A stretch of 64,000 nt of DNA, taken from positions 620,001 through 684,000 of the forward strand of contig CP132905.1 of the NCBI GenBank assembly GCA_031446165.1, read 5' to 3'. Numbering within the stretch: position 1 is the stretch's first letter; the number at the start of each line of letters is the position of its first letter. Below the pieces are notes generated by a model. That model did no database searches, had not been told where the DNA came from, and was given only the letters and a program-made list of their open reading frames with translations. Positions 19,806-28,878 of this stretch are shown in pieces. A program made the translations under genes and the position numbers. This stretch comes from Arsenophonus sp031446165. Lineage in GTDB: Bacteria > Pseudomonadota > Gammaproteobacteria > Enterobacterales > Enterobacteriaceae.

Positions 19806-20285
19806 CTATAAAATTGACATAACAATAGGAGCAAATTCTTTCATAACACGCCTATACACATCGAGTTTAAAAAAGACAACTTGACGTACAGGATACCAAT
19901 AGCTTACCCAGCGCCATTTATCAAATTCAGGAATTTTATTTTTTTGAACATTAATATTGTGTTCATTACACACCAATTGCAACAAAAACCAACGTTGCTT
20001 TTGTCCAATGCAAACTGGCTTTGCATTCCAACGTACCAAATTTTTCGGTAATTTATAACGCACCCAATAACGAGTAAATGCTAAAATTTTAACATCGGTA
20101 CGATCTAAACCTACTTCCTCAAATAATTCTCGATACATCGCTTCTTCAGGTGATTCTTCAGGATTAATTCCACCTTGAGGAAACTGCCATGAATGTTGTC
20201 CATAGCGACGAGCCCATAATACTTTTCTTTGATTATTACAAATTACAATGCCTACATTTAAACGATAAATATTATTATCAACCAT
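19806..20285 (-). CDS. rppH: RNA pyrophosphohydrolase
   Basis: Nudix hydrolase that removes pyrophosphate from the 5' end of mRNA and so opens it to RNase E decay. The 159 residues are a little shorter than E. coli (176), the loss being at the C-terminus. The Nudix box lies at 38-60 (GGINPEESPEEAMYRELFEE and on), at the E. coli position. WARRYGQHSWQFPQGG and the tail motif FKLDVYRRVMKEFA are intact. AGAGGT stands about 8 bases before the ATG. The next gene in E. coli, ptsP, has been lost. Confidence 0.96.
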   Translation of the reverse strand: MVDNNIYRLNVGIVICNNQRKVLWARRYGQHSWQFPQGGINPEESPEEAMYRELFEEVGLDRTDVKILAFTRYWVRYKLPKNLVRWNAKPVCIGQKQRWFLLQLVCNEHNINVQKNKIPEFDKWRWVSYWYPVRQVVFFKLDVYRRVMKEFAPIVMSIL

Positions 20286-20547
20286 TAAAATACCTCTAGA
20301 TAAAAAAAATTTTTTATATTATTTTATAATAAATTTTTATGAAATATACTCTTTACATCAAAGAATTAAACTTTATATTTATTTGGTGGTCAAAGTGACT
20401 CATACGTTATAAAAAATCCTTCATCAATATTATGTGATTAACAAAAATAACTATTGAAAATATTCATAATACATGTATGCTTCAATAACTGTATCAATAT
20501 TTATTTTTTTAATAAAATTTATCCTATCTATAAAAGAGTATTTATTT

Positions 20548-21546
20548 TTGAAAAAACTACTTTTAACAACAATTATTATTGGCTGTATATCTTTTCAAAT
20601 AGCAGCAATACCAAAAAAAAATATATTAACAATTTATACTTATAATTCTTTTATTGCAGAATGGGGGCCAGGGCCAAAAATAAAATCTGCTTTTGAAAAA
20701 CAATGTAATTGTATAGTGAAATTTGTTGGATTAAATAATGGAATCACCCTATTAAATAGACTTAAAATTGAAAAAAAAAATACCAAAGCAGATATTATAC
20801 TCGGGCTGGATAATAATTTAATTGACATTGCTAGAAAAAGTGGTTTGTTTACTGAACACAATATTGACACAAGCAAATTACATTTGCCAATAAAATTTAA
20901 TGACAGTATTTTTATTCCTTATGATTACGGTTATTTTGCTTTTATTTATGACAACAATAAAATTACTAAAGCACCTAAAAATTTTTATGAATTAATTAAC
21001 AGCAAAGAACCATGGAAAATTATTTATCAAGATCCGCGTACGAGTACTCCAGGATTAGGTCTACTCCTTTGGATACAAAATATTTATAAAGATAAAAGTA
21101 TTGAAATATGGAAAAAAATAGCAAAAAAAACATTAACTGTTACTAAAAATTGGAGCACAGCTTATGGACTTTTTTTAAAAGGAGAATGTGATTTCGTACT
21201 CAGTTATACATCTTCACCAGCTTATCATTTACTAAATGATAAAAAAAATAATTATAAAGCTGCAATTTTTGATGAAGGTCACTACTTACAAATTGAAGTT
21301 GCTGCACAATTAGCTAATACTCATAATCCTAAACTAGCTAAAAAATTTTTGCAATTTATGATATCCCCAACATTTCAAACAATATTACCTACAACTAATT
21401 GGCTATATCCAGTAATTGATATAACATTACCTGAAGTGTACAAAAAAATAAAAATACCAAAAAAAACATTGCAATTTAATGCAGAAGTTATTCATCAATA
21501 TCGCAATCAATGGATCAATTTATGGCAAAATGCCGTCAGCTTCTAA
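20548..21546 (+). CDS. thiB: Thiamine/TPP-binding periplasmic protein
   Basis: Periplasmic receptor of the ThiBPQ importer for thiamine, TMP and TPP (also called tbpA). The open frame extends upstream to an ATG at 20473, but the E. coli protein begins MLKK at the codon corresponding to 20545-20548. I therefore place the start at the TTG of 20548, with AGAG about 9 bases upstream, giving 332 residues and a clean Sec signal (MKKLLLTTIIIGCISFQIAA). YTYNSFIAEWGPGP, ADIILGLDNNL, YDYGYFAFIYD, QDPRTSTPGLGLLLW and EGHYLQIEVAAQ are conserved. It begins a thiBPQ operon with overlapping genes. An in-frame run of ten A residues sits at 20771-20780. I find no TPP riboswitch upstream. Confidence 0.95.
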   Translation: MKKLLLTTIIIGCISFQIAAIPKKNILTIYTYNSFIAEWGPGPKIKSAFEKQCNCIVKFVGLNNGITLLNRLKIEKKNTKADIILGLDNNLIDIARKSGLFTEHNIDTSKLHLPIKFNDSIFIPYDYGYFAFIYDNNKITKAPKNFYELINSKEPWKIIYQDPRTSTPGLGLLLWIQNIYKDKSIEIWKKIAKKTLTVTKNWSTAYGLFLKGECDFVLSYTSSPAYHLLNDKKNNYKAAIFDEGHYLQIEVAAQLANTHNPKLAKKFLQFMISPTFQTILPTTNWLYPVIDITLPEVYKKIKIPKKTLQFNAEVIHQYRNQWINLWQNAVSF

Positions 21547-23129
21547 TCCTAAGTTCATTGTGGCCTGGTATCATTGTTTGCTGTCTTTTTATAACTGTTC
21601 TTGTGGTAACTTTTAGCACTTTATTATTCCATGTCCCTAAAATAATTTGGAAAGAATTTATTAATGATACCTATTTATGGCATGTGATTATTTTTACTTT
21701 TTTTCAAGCATTTCTATCTACGTTATTATCAGTTATGCCTGCTATTTTTATAGCAAAAAGTCTTTTTAGACGCCATTTCCCATGTCGTACACTATTTTTA
21801 CATTTATGCTCGATAATATTTGCATTACCAGTATTAGTTGCTATTTTTGGACTATTGACAATATATGGTCGCATGGGATGGATAGCACAATTTTTTAAAT
21901 GGTTGGAAATTGATTACCAATTTACTCCCTATGGACTAAAGGGTATTTTGTTAGCACACATTTTTTTTAATTTACCATTAGCTATAAACATGTTCTTACA
22001 AACCTTAGAAAATATTCCCATTGAACAACGTCAAATAGCTGCACAACTTGGTATGACTCATTGGCAATATTTACGTATTGTTGAATGGCCACATTTTAAA
22101 CGACAAATCTTACCTACATTTTCGTTAATTTTTATACTATGTTTCTCAAGTTTTTCCACTGCTCTTACCCTTGGGGGGGGGCCAGCAGCAACTACGATTG
22201 AACTAGCTATTTATCAATCATTAAATTACGATTTTGATTTAAATAAAGCCGCTTTCCTTGCTCTTATACAACTATTTTTTTGTTTAAGTCTAATATTGTT
22301 TAGTCAAAAATTTAATGTTTTTTTTTTCGTGGGAAACACAGAAAAATTTTACTGGATAAATACATATGATAACAAATTTAGAAAATTATGGGATACTTTT
22401 TTAATTAGCTTGACAATATTTTTTTTAATTACACCTTTATTAGCAATAATCGTAGATGGGATAAACTTTACAGCATTACATGCATTAAAACAGCCTGGAT
22501 TATGGAAAGCGTTTGCTAATTCAATATATATAGCTATTAATGCTGGGATCCTTTGTATTATTCTTAGCATGATGATATTGTGGAGCACCCGTGAATTGCG
22601 TTTAAAACACTTCATTCAAACGTACCAAATTATGACAATCAGTGGATTATTAATTCTTGCAATTCCGAGCATAGTATTAGCAACTAGTTTTTTTCTATTA
22701 TTTCATAATACCTTTAGTTTAAATGATTCTCCATATAGCTTAATAATTTTTACTAACGCTCTAATGTCTATCCCTTATACTTTAAAAGTATTAGAAAATC
22801 CTATGTATGACTTAGCTGAACGTTATAATATATTATGTACCTCATTAAACATTAAAAACATTAATAGATTACTAACCATTGAATTCAAAGCACTCAAAAA
22901 TACAATCAGACAAGCTTTCGCTTTTTCTTGTATATTATCGATAGGAGATTTTGGTATAATCGCAATATTTGGTAATGAAAATTTTCATACTTTACCTCAT
23001 TATCTTTATGAACAATTAGCGACTTACCTTAACAAAGATGCTGCAAGTACTGCACTAGTACTGTTATTTCTATGTCTTAGTATATGTATATTATCAAAAA
23101 ATTGGTTTAACAAAAGAAAATATGATTAA
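21522..23129 (+). CDS. thiP: Thiamine ABC transporter permease
   Basis: Inner-membrane permease of the thiamine importer: two fused permease halves with about 12 membrane segments. The 535 residues match E. coli (536). Both coupling loops for ThiQ are visible (QRQIAAQLGMTHWQYLRIVEWP in the first half; the second, around YNILCTSLNIKNINRL, is weaker), as is GGGPAATTIELAIYQ. The start at 21522 (MAKCRQLL) lies inside the end of thiB and reproduces the E. coli overlap, where ATGGCA of thiP falls within TGGCA of thiB. A run of nine G at 22173-22181 encodes part of LGGGP in frame, remarkable at this base composition. Its end overlaps thiQ by 8 bases. Confidence 0.96.
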   Translation: MAKCRQLLILSSLWPGIIVCCLFITVLVVTFSTLLFHVPKIIWKEFINDTYLWHVIIFTFFQAFLSTLLSVMPAIFIAKSLFRRHFPCRTLFLHLCSIIFALPVLVAIFGLLTIYGRMGWIAQFFKWLEIDYQFTPYGLKGILLAHIFFNLPLAINMFLQTLENIPIEQRQIAAQLGMTHWQYLRIVEWPHFKRQILPTFSLIFILCFSSFSTALTLGGGPAATTIELAIYQSLNYDFDLNKAAFLALIQLFFCLSLILFSQKFNVFFFVGNTEKFYWINTYDNKFRKLWDTFLISLTIFFLITPLLAIIVDGINFTALHALKQPGLWKAFANSIYIAINAGILCIILSMMILWSTRELRLKHFIQTYQIMTISGLLILAIPSIVLATSFFLLFHNTFSLNDSPYSLIIFTNALMSIPYTLKVLENPMYDLAERYNILCTSLNIKNINRLLTIEFKALKNTIRQAFAFSCILSIGDFGIIAIFGNENFHTLPHYLYEQLATYLNKDAASTALVLLFLCLSICILSKNWFNKRKYD

Positions 23130-23796
23130 AATAAAGCAACTTATTTATTGTTATGAAAACCTAAAGATGGAATTTAACTTTACAATAGATCAAGGAGAAA
23201 AAGTGGCCATTTTTGGAGGTAGTGGGGCAGGAAAAAGTACTTTACTGAATTTAATTGCAGGATTCAAATTTTCAAAAAAAGGTGAAATTTGGCTCAATAA
23301 AAAAAATTGTACTTATATTCCACCTGAAATTCGCCCAGTTTCTATTATTTTTCAAGACAATAATCTTTTTGCTCATTTAACTGTTTGGCAAAATATAGCC
23401 TTAGGAATTTCACCAAACCTATATTTAAATCAAACCCAACATGATATAGTAAACAAAATCATAAAAAAAGTTTCTTTAGAAAATTGCCTAACACGCTTAC
23501 CTGGACAAATATCAGGTGGGCAAAGACAAAGAACTGCACTAGCACGTTGCTTAATTCGTCAAAAACCAATTTTATTGTTAGATGAACCCTTTTCTGCATT
23601 AGATCCTGCATTACGTAATGACATGTTAGTTTTACTAAAAAAAATATGTGATGAAAAAGAATTAACTTTGCTCATGGTTTCTCATAATTTAGAAGATGCT
23701 ATAAAAATAACAACACGATGCATTATTATATCAAAAGGAAAAATTATTTATGATGGTCATCATAAAGATCAAATAAAAAATAAAAACATGTTATAA
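23122..23796 (+). CDS. thiQ: Thiamine ABC transporter ATPase
   Basis: ATPase subunit that powers ThiBPQ. The 224 residues compare with 232 in E. coli. Walker A is GGSGAGKST at 32-40, the Q-loop is FQDNNLFAHLTVWQN, the ABC signature is ISGGQRQRTALARC, Walker B is ILLLDEPFSALDP, and the switch histidine lies in MVSHNLEDA. The ATG at 23122 overlaps the end of thiP, implying translational coupling. With thiB and thiP intact, uptake should function. It faces djlA convergently; in E. coli the araBADC-polB-rapA region lies between, all lost here. Confidence 0.97.
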   Translation: MIKIKQLIYCYENLKMEFNFTIDQGEKVAIFGGSGAGKSTLLNLIAGFKFSKKGEIWLNKKNCTYIPPEIRPVSIIFQDNNLFAHLTVWQNIALGISPNLYLNQTQHDIVNKIIKKVSLENCLTRLPGQISGGQRQRTALARCLIRQKPILLLDEPFSALDPALRNDMLVLLKKICDEKELTLLMVSHNLEDAIKITTRCIIISKGKIIYDGHHKDQIKNKNML

Positions 23797-24181
23797 ATAT
23801 CTCCTAAAAATAGCCAAAGAAAAGTTTATTTTTAATACTTCTAGTTATATGTAATATATCATGACAAACCATTAATCCATAATGATGATTAATTAGATGA
23901 ACATTTAAATTGATTAATTTTAAACATCAGGACATAACTCATAAAAAATAAAAAATAAATAATAAAAATCAAAAAAATAACAAAAAATAATATAGTTATA
24001 ATTATGTAAATAACATAATACTCAAAAAAATATTATTTACTACAATCCGGTATATCTTTTAATTAATATTTTACAAGAAAAACACTTGAAAAATAAAAAA
24101 TAAAAAGTAACACCATTACTAAGTAACTATAAAATTATATTATATAAAAAATATCTATAAAACATAAAAATTAAATCTCTA
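23797..24181. other. Convergent thiQ/djlA spacer
   Basis: About 385 bases of AT-rich sequence between convergent genes. Some 13 kb of E. coli sequence (araBADC, polB, rapA, rluA) collapsed to this. No ORF, RNA gene or clear terminator hairpin is visible. Confidence 0.5.
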
Positions 24182-24994
24182 TTATTTCAAATGTTTAACT
24201 TTTTTAATAAAATCATACGCAGATTGAATTGATTGTGCTTTTTTTTTAGCAATTTCAATCATTTCTTTTGGTAATCCTTTAGCAATTAATTTATCAGGAT
24301 GATGTTTACTCATTAATTTACGATAAGCACGTTTAACTGTAACTAGGTCATCATTAACTTCTACACCTAAAACTTTACAGGCATTTTTAAATATTTCTTT
24401 GTGCATTGTTTTTTCATGAAAATTTGAATTATAATAATAGCTATTATTAAATTTCTGTTTTCCTTCCATCATACTTAAAAATTCTAAAAATTGCTGACGG
24501 GAAATACCTAATTCCTCTGATATAATAAATAACATTTTTCGTTCATTAGGATGTAAACTCCCATCAGAAAAAGCAGCCTGTATTTGAATTTCTAAAAACG
24601 TTTGAAGAAGATCCAATCTACCAAAACAAGCAAGACGCAATTTTTTTAATATTTTTCTTATAGGAAATGTTTTTTCTTTTCCTTCTCGAAAAGCATTTCT
24701 AGCTAAAATTCTAGCATTACCATATAACTGCATTTTATCCATTAAATTTGTCGCTAATTTTATATCTAATTCAGTAATTCTACCTTTAGCTTTTGTTAAA
24801 TGACCTAAAATTTGAAATGTACTTACAAAAAAAAGTAACTGAACATTTTCTTGAGGATCTAATCTATCTAACATTTCTTCTTCTAAAACTTTATCATATG
24901 CATGACCAATTAAAAAACCAATAATAAGACCTAAAATATTAGCACCAAATATGATTCCTACAATAACACCAATAATTTTTCCAGAATGCTTCAT
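24182..24994 (-). CDS. djlA: Membrane-anchored DnaJ-like co-chaperone
   Basis: Type III J-protein that recruits DnaK to the inner membrane. The 270 residues match E. coli (271). A glycine-containing transmembrane segment (about 7-30) with GAxxxG spacing is followed by a TerB-like domain (about 50-185) and a C-terminal J-domain with the HPD tripeptide at 232-234 (MSKHHPDKL). The ATG at 24994 has AAGGA 12-16 bases upstream. It is divergent from lptD, with only 153 bases between the starts, as in E. coli. It is an unusual gene to keep in a small genome. Confidence 0.95.
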   Translation of the reverse strand: MKHSGKIIGVIVGIIFGANILGLIIGFLIGHAYDKVLEEEMLDRLDPQENVQLLFFVSTFQILGHLTKAKGRITELDIKLATNLMDKMQLYGNARILARNAFREGKEKTFPIRKILKKLRLACFGRLDLLQTFLEIQIQAAFSDGSLHPNERKMLFIISEELGISRQQFLEFLSMMEGKQKFNNSYYYNSNFHEKTMHKEIFKNACKVLGVEVNDDLVTVKRAYRKLMSKHHPDKLIAKGLPKEMIEIAKKKAQSIQSAYDFIKKVKHLK

Positions 24995-25147
24995 AAATTT
25001 CTTAATTCCTTAATATTCAGAGTATATAATTTTACATATCATACTATTCATTTTACTCTGTGCACATAATACAAAAAATATAGAACTGATAATTTTGAAA
25101 TACATAAGAAAATTGATAATTGAAGTTTCACTAAAATGATAATCTCG

Positions 25148-27505
25148 ATGAAGAAATTGCAAAAAAAAATAATAAAAAATAATTATTTCATAATAATTAT
25201 TGGTATAATGCATATAACTATTTATAGCGACCAATCTCAAGCAAATTTAACAAAACAATGTACGATACAAGCACATGTAAATAATCATCCCATTATTAAA
25301 GATAATCTTATTAATATGCCTATTTACATTACTGCAAAAAAAATTACTTCTTCATATCCTAATTTTATAGAATATACCGGTAATGTAAACATTCAACAAG
25401 GTAATCAAAAACTTACTGCAAATAAAATTCAATTAACACAAAAAAAAAACAATAAGAAAATATCACGTACGATAATCGCAACAGGAAATGTAAATTACGA
25501 TGATACACAAATTCTTCTACATGGAGAAAGAGCTTGGATAAATCTAGATAACCAAGATACTGATTTTGAAAAAAGCAATTATTTTATGGTAGGGAGACAA
25601 GGAAATGGTTATGCAAATAAAATAAAATTACGTGAAAATCATCGTTATACAATTTTAGAAAAAGGGACATTCACATCTTGTCCAAAAAAAATAGATAGTT
25701 GGAGTTTAATTGGTTCAAAAATTATTGTAGATCGAGAAAAACAAATTCTTGAGATACAACATGCTAACTTTCTTATCGCTAATGTTCCAATTTTTTATAG
25801 TCCTTATTTGGTATTGCCAATTGGAAATAAACGTCGTACTGGATTTTTATTACCTAATATTACTTATTCAGCAAAATCAGGATTAGATTTAAAAATACCT
25901 TTTTACTGGAATATTGCTTCGAATTATGATCTAACCATTATACCAAAATTTATGAGTTCTCGTGAAATTAATATAAATAATGAATTACGGTACTTAACTA
26001 ATTTTGGTGAAGGTACTGTTAAACTAGATTTGGTAAAAAAAAATGACAAATACATAAAAAATAAAATCATTCAACAAACATCAAAAAAAGACGACCAACA
26101 TACATGGAATTTTGATTGGCAACATTCTGGTATATTTCAAAATACATGGCGATTTGATTTTAATTATAAAAAAAATAGCAACTTTAAAAATCTTCCAAAT
26201 AAATATAATAAAAGTTTTATTGATTATGTAAATCAAAAATTTAGCATTGGTTATAGACAACCTACATGGAATACAACTTTCACATATAAAAATTTTCAAT
26301 TTATTGATAATTTAGTTAATAATAAACATTATAACATTGCACCGCAGTTAGATTTCTACTATTATAAATATAATCTTCTAGGACCATTTGATTTCAATAC
26401 ATACGCACAAGCTACTCATATTATTGCTAATGAAACTAATAAGAAAATTAATACAATACGCTTACATGTCGAACCAGAATTAAATATACCATTATCGAAT
26501 AATTTTATACAAATCAACAATAGTATAAAAATTATGGCTACATATTATGATCAAAACATCCTATTTAATCTCAATAAAAAGAATCTTCCAAAACATGTTA
26601 CTCGTATTTTACCAATTATAAGCAGCGATGCAAAATTTATGTTTAAACGTAACTTATTAAAGAACAAATACTATATACAAACATTAGAACCTAGGATACA
26701 GTATTCTTATATCCCTTATCGCGATCAAAGTAATATTAATAATTACGATTCAACTGTACTAGAAACTAACTATCATAGTTTATTTCGAAAACAAATATAT
26801 TCTGGACTTGATCGTATTAATGCATCTAATCAATTAACTACTGGAATCACAACTCGTATTTATAATGAAAAATTCATTGAACGTTTTAATTTTTCTATTG
26901 GACAAAAATATTTTTTTAAACCTGCTAAAAATGAAGATTTTAATTTAAAAATTAACAATAATAAAGATAATATTAGTTCAATGTTATGGGCAGGTAACAT
27001 TTATTTTCAATTAACAAACCATTGGAAATTGTATGGAAATTTACAATATAACACACGTTTAAATGATATTATTATAGGTAATGTTTCTACAGAATATCAG
27101 ACAGACAAAAATCATTTAATACAACTCAACTACCGTTTTGTTAATCGACATCATATTCAGTCAATTTATAAAAATATATTAGATACACAAAATGGTATTT
27201 CTCAAATAGGAACTATAATAAGCTGGCCATTAGGTTATCATTGGAAATTTATCAGCTCATACTATTTTAGTATCAAAGAACATCAACCAATTAATCAATT
27301 AATTGGTTTAGAATATAATACTTGTTGTTGGTCAATGAATATTAGATATGAACGAAACATTATTGATTGGAAACAACAGAAATCTCTTAATGAGTATGAT
27401 AATCAATTTTCATTGAATTTAGAACTAAGAGGTTTAAACAAAAATAATTTTGATATTCAAGATATACTGTCTAATAGTATTATACCTTACCAACCAATTT
27501 TCTAA
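25148..27505 (+). CDS. lptD: LPS-assembly outer-membrane protein LptD
   Basis: Outer-membrane beta-barrel that, with LptE, inserts LPS into the outer leaflet (formerly imp/ostA). The open frame has an upstream ATG at 25136, but the one at 25148 gives the family start MKK and a hydrophobic signal (about 10-27). The N-terminal OstA/jellyroll domain (about 45-215, with TGNVNIQQGNQKL) precedes a 26-strand barrel. The four cysteines of the disulfide pairs needed for export are kept: C38, the Cys of FTSCPKK, and the adjacent pair in NTCCWS. The 785 residues match E. coli (784). A run of ten A at 25440-25449 stays in frame. It leads the lptD-surA-pdxA-rsmA-apaH operon. Confidence 0.96.
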   Translation: MKKLQKKIIKNNYFIIIIGIMHITIYSDQSQANLTKQCTIQAHVNNHPIIKDNLINMPIYITAKKITSSYPNFIEYTGNVNIQQGNQKLTANKIQLTQKKNNKKISRTIIATGNVNYDDTQILLHGERAWINLDNQDTDFEKSNYFMVGRQGNGYANKIKLRENHRYTILEKGTFTSCPKKIDSWSLIGSKIIVDREKQILEIQHANFLIANVPIFYSPYLVLPIGNKRRTGFLLPNITYSAKSGLDLKIPFYWNIASNYDLTIIPKFMSSREININNELRYLTNFGEGTVKLDLVKKNDKYIKNKIIQQTSKKDDQHTWNFDWQHSGIFQNTWRFDFNYKKNSNFKNLPNKYNKSFIDYVNQKFSIGYRQPTWNTTFTYKNFQFIDNLVNNKHYNIAPQLDFYYYKYNLLGPFDFNTYAQATHIIANETNKKINTIRLHVEPELNIPLSNNFIQINNSIKIMATYYDQNILFNLNKKNLPKHVTRILPIISSDAKFMFKRNLLKNKYYIQTLEPRIQYSYIPYRDQSNINNYDSTVLETNYHSLFRKQIYSGLDRINASNQLTTGITTRIYNEKFIERFNFSIGQKYFFKPAKNEDFNLKINNNKDNISSMLWAGNIYFQLTNHWKLYGNLQYNTRLNDIIIGNVSTEYQTDKNHLIQLNYRFVNRHHIQSIYKNILDTQNGISQIGTIISWPLGYHWKFISSYYFSIKEHQPINQLIGLEYNTCCWSMNIRYERNIIDWKQQKSLNEYDNQFSLNLELRGLNKNNFDIQDILSNSIIPYQPIF

Positions 27506-27545
27506 CACAAAACTAATATTTTTAAAATAAAAAAGGTACAATACA

Positions 27546-27587
27546 ATGAAATATTTACAAAAAAAATATAAAAACTTGTATGAATAA
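27546..27587 (+). CDS. Possible 13-codon leader ORF overlapping the surA start
   Basis: ATG at 27546 has AAGGT 8 bases upstream, the best ribosome site in the lptD-surA gap. It opens a 13-residue frame (MKYLQKKYKNLYE) whose TAA overlaps the surA start by 8 bases in another frame. surA itself has no evident site of its own. This could couple surA translation to leader translation. There is no conservation evidence, and it may be fortuitous. Confidence 0.3.
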   Translation: MKYLQKKYKNLYE

Positions 27588-28878
27588 TTGGAAATTAATA
27601 ATTATTACCCTCCTATTATGCATAATTATTCCTACATCAAGAGCAATAGAACTGGTAAACCAAATAACAGCTATTGTAAATGATGAAGCTATTTTAGAAA
27701 GTGATATTAATTATGTTTTAAATACAATCAACATAAATACCAATAAAAAGGAAAATAAAAAAGAAGAAATAAAAAGATTACGTCATGAAATATTAGAAAA
27801 TATAATTTTAGATAAAATTATTTCACAAATAGCAAAAAAAATGCATATTCAAATATCTGAAGAAGCAATAGATATGGCTATTGCTAATTTTGCATTACAA
27901 CATGGACTGACAATCGATGAATTGCAAAAAAAATTAGCAATGGATAACATTGATTTTGAATCTTACCGAAATAACATTCATCAAAAAATGATGATGAATG
28001 AAGTGCGCAATTATGAAATTAGCAAAAGAATTATTATTTTACCACAAGAAGTGGATTCATTATCTAAAAAACTGGATTTACCAATTAATCAGGAAGGCAA
28101 TATAAACTTAAGTCATATTTTTATTCCTATAAAACAGTATAAAGATCAGCAGCAAAATCTAATAGCATTCAATCAAGTTAAAAAAATAATAATGCAATTA
28201 AAAAAAGGAATTAGTTTTGAAAAAATACCTCTTATTTATACTAATAAGAAAATATTAAAATATTCAGAAAAAAACTCATTTAAAATCAAAGAATTACCAA
28301 ATGTTTTTTATCAATATATTCAAAATGCAAAAAAAAACGATATAATTGGACCAATCCGTTCTAATTCTGGATTTCATATTTTAAAAATAAACAATATAGA
28401 AAACCATAAAACACCAATTTATATCACAGAAGTAAAAATAAGACATATTCTTATTAAATTTTCACCAATTACAAATAATTCTCAAGCTTACAAAAAAATA
28501 AAAAATATTAAAACACAAATTGAAACTGGAAAAATAAATTTTCAAGAAGCAGCTAAAAGATACTCAGAAGATTTACATTCAGCAAAGCATGGCGGTGAAA
28601 TTGATTGGAATAGCAGCAATACTTTTGATCCAATTATACAAGACACTTTAATATCCTTAAAGAAAAATCAAATTAGTCAACCAATTCAATCTTCTTTTGG
28701 TTGGCATCTCATTCAACTACAAAATTTTCGAAAAGTAAATAAAACAGATGAAATAAAGAAAAATCATGCATATCATTTAATATTTAATCGTAAATTTAAA
28801 GAAGAAGAAAAAATTTGGATGCAAGAAAAACGTGCATCTGCCTATATAAAAATTTTAGATACTAATAATAACAAATGA
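27580..28878 (+). CDS. surA: Periplasmic chaperone/peptidyl-prolyl isomerase SurA
   Basis: Main periplasmic chaperone for outer-membrane proteins, including LptD just upstream. The 432 residues match E. coli (428). A Sec signal (about 1-22) is followed by the SurA N-terminal domain (about 25-170, with VNDEAILESDINYVL and IILPQEVDSL) and two parvulin domains (about 175-275 and 285-385), each with its GPIRSNSGFHILK- or SFGWHLIQL-type end. The start aligns with E. coli (MNNWK against MKNWK). Its stop overlaps the pdxA ATG by 4 bases. An upstream leader ORF carries the only obvious ribosome site. Confidence 0.96.
   Translation: MNNWKLIIITLLLCIIIPTSRAIELVNQITAIVNDEAILESDINYVLNTININTNKKENKKEEIKRLRHEILENIILDKIISQIAKKMHIQISEEAIDMAIANFALQHGLTIDELQKKLAMDNIDFESYRNNIHQKMMMNEVRNYEISKRIIILPQEVDSLSKKLDLPINQEGNINLSHIFIPIKQYKDQQQNLIAFNQVKKIIMQLKKGISFEKIPLIYTNKKILKYSEKNSFKIKELPNVFYQYIQNAKKNDIIGPIRSNSGFHILKINNIENHKTPIYITEVKIRHILIKFSPITNNSQAYKKIKNIKTQIETGKINFQEAAKRYSEDLHSAKHGGEIDWNSSNTFDPIIQDTLISLKKNQISQPIQSSFGWHLIQLQNFRKVNKTDEIKKNHAYHLIFNRKFKEEEKIWMQEKRASAYIKILDTNNNK

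Noticed and set aside
20473..20547. N-terminal extension of ThiB from the upstream ATG
   Set aside because: The added 25 residues are hydrophobic noise before a perfect signal peptide that starts at the TTG matching the E. coli start region.
20454..20645. Open frame overlapping the start of thiB in another frame
   Set aside because: Asn/Ile/Tyr-rich and without motif; explained by the AT content over a real gene.
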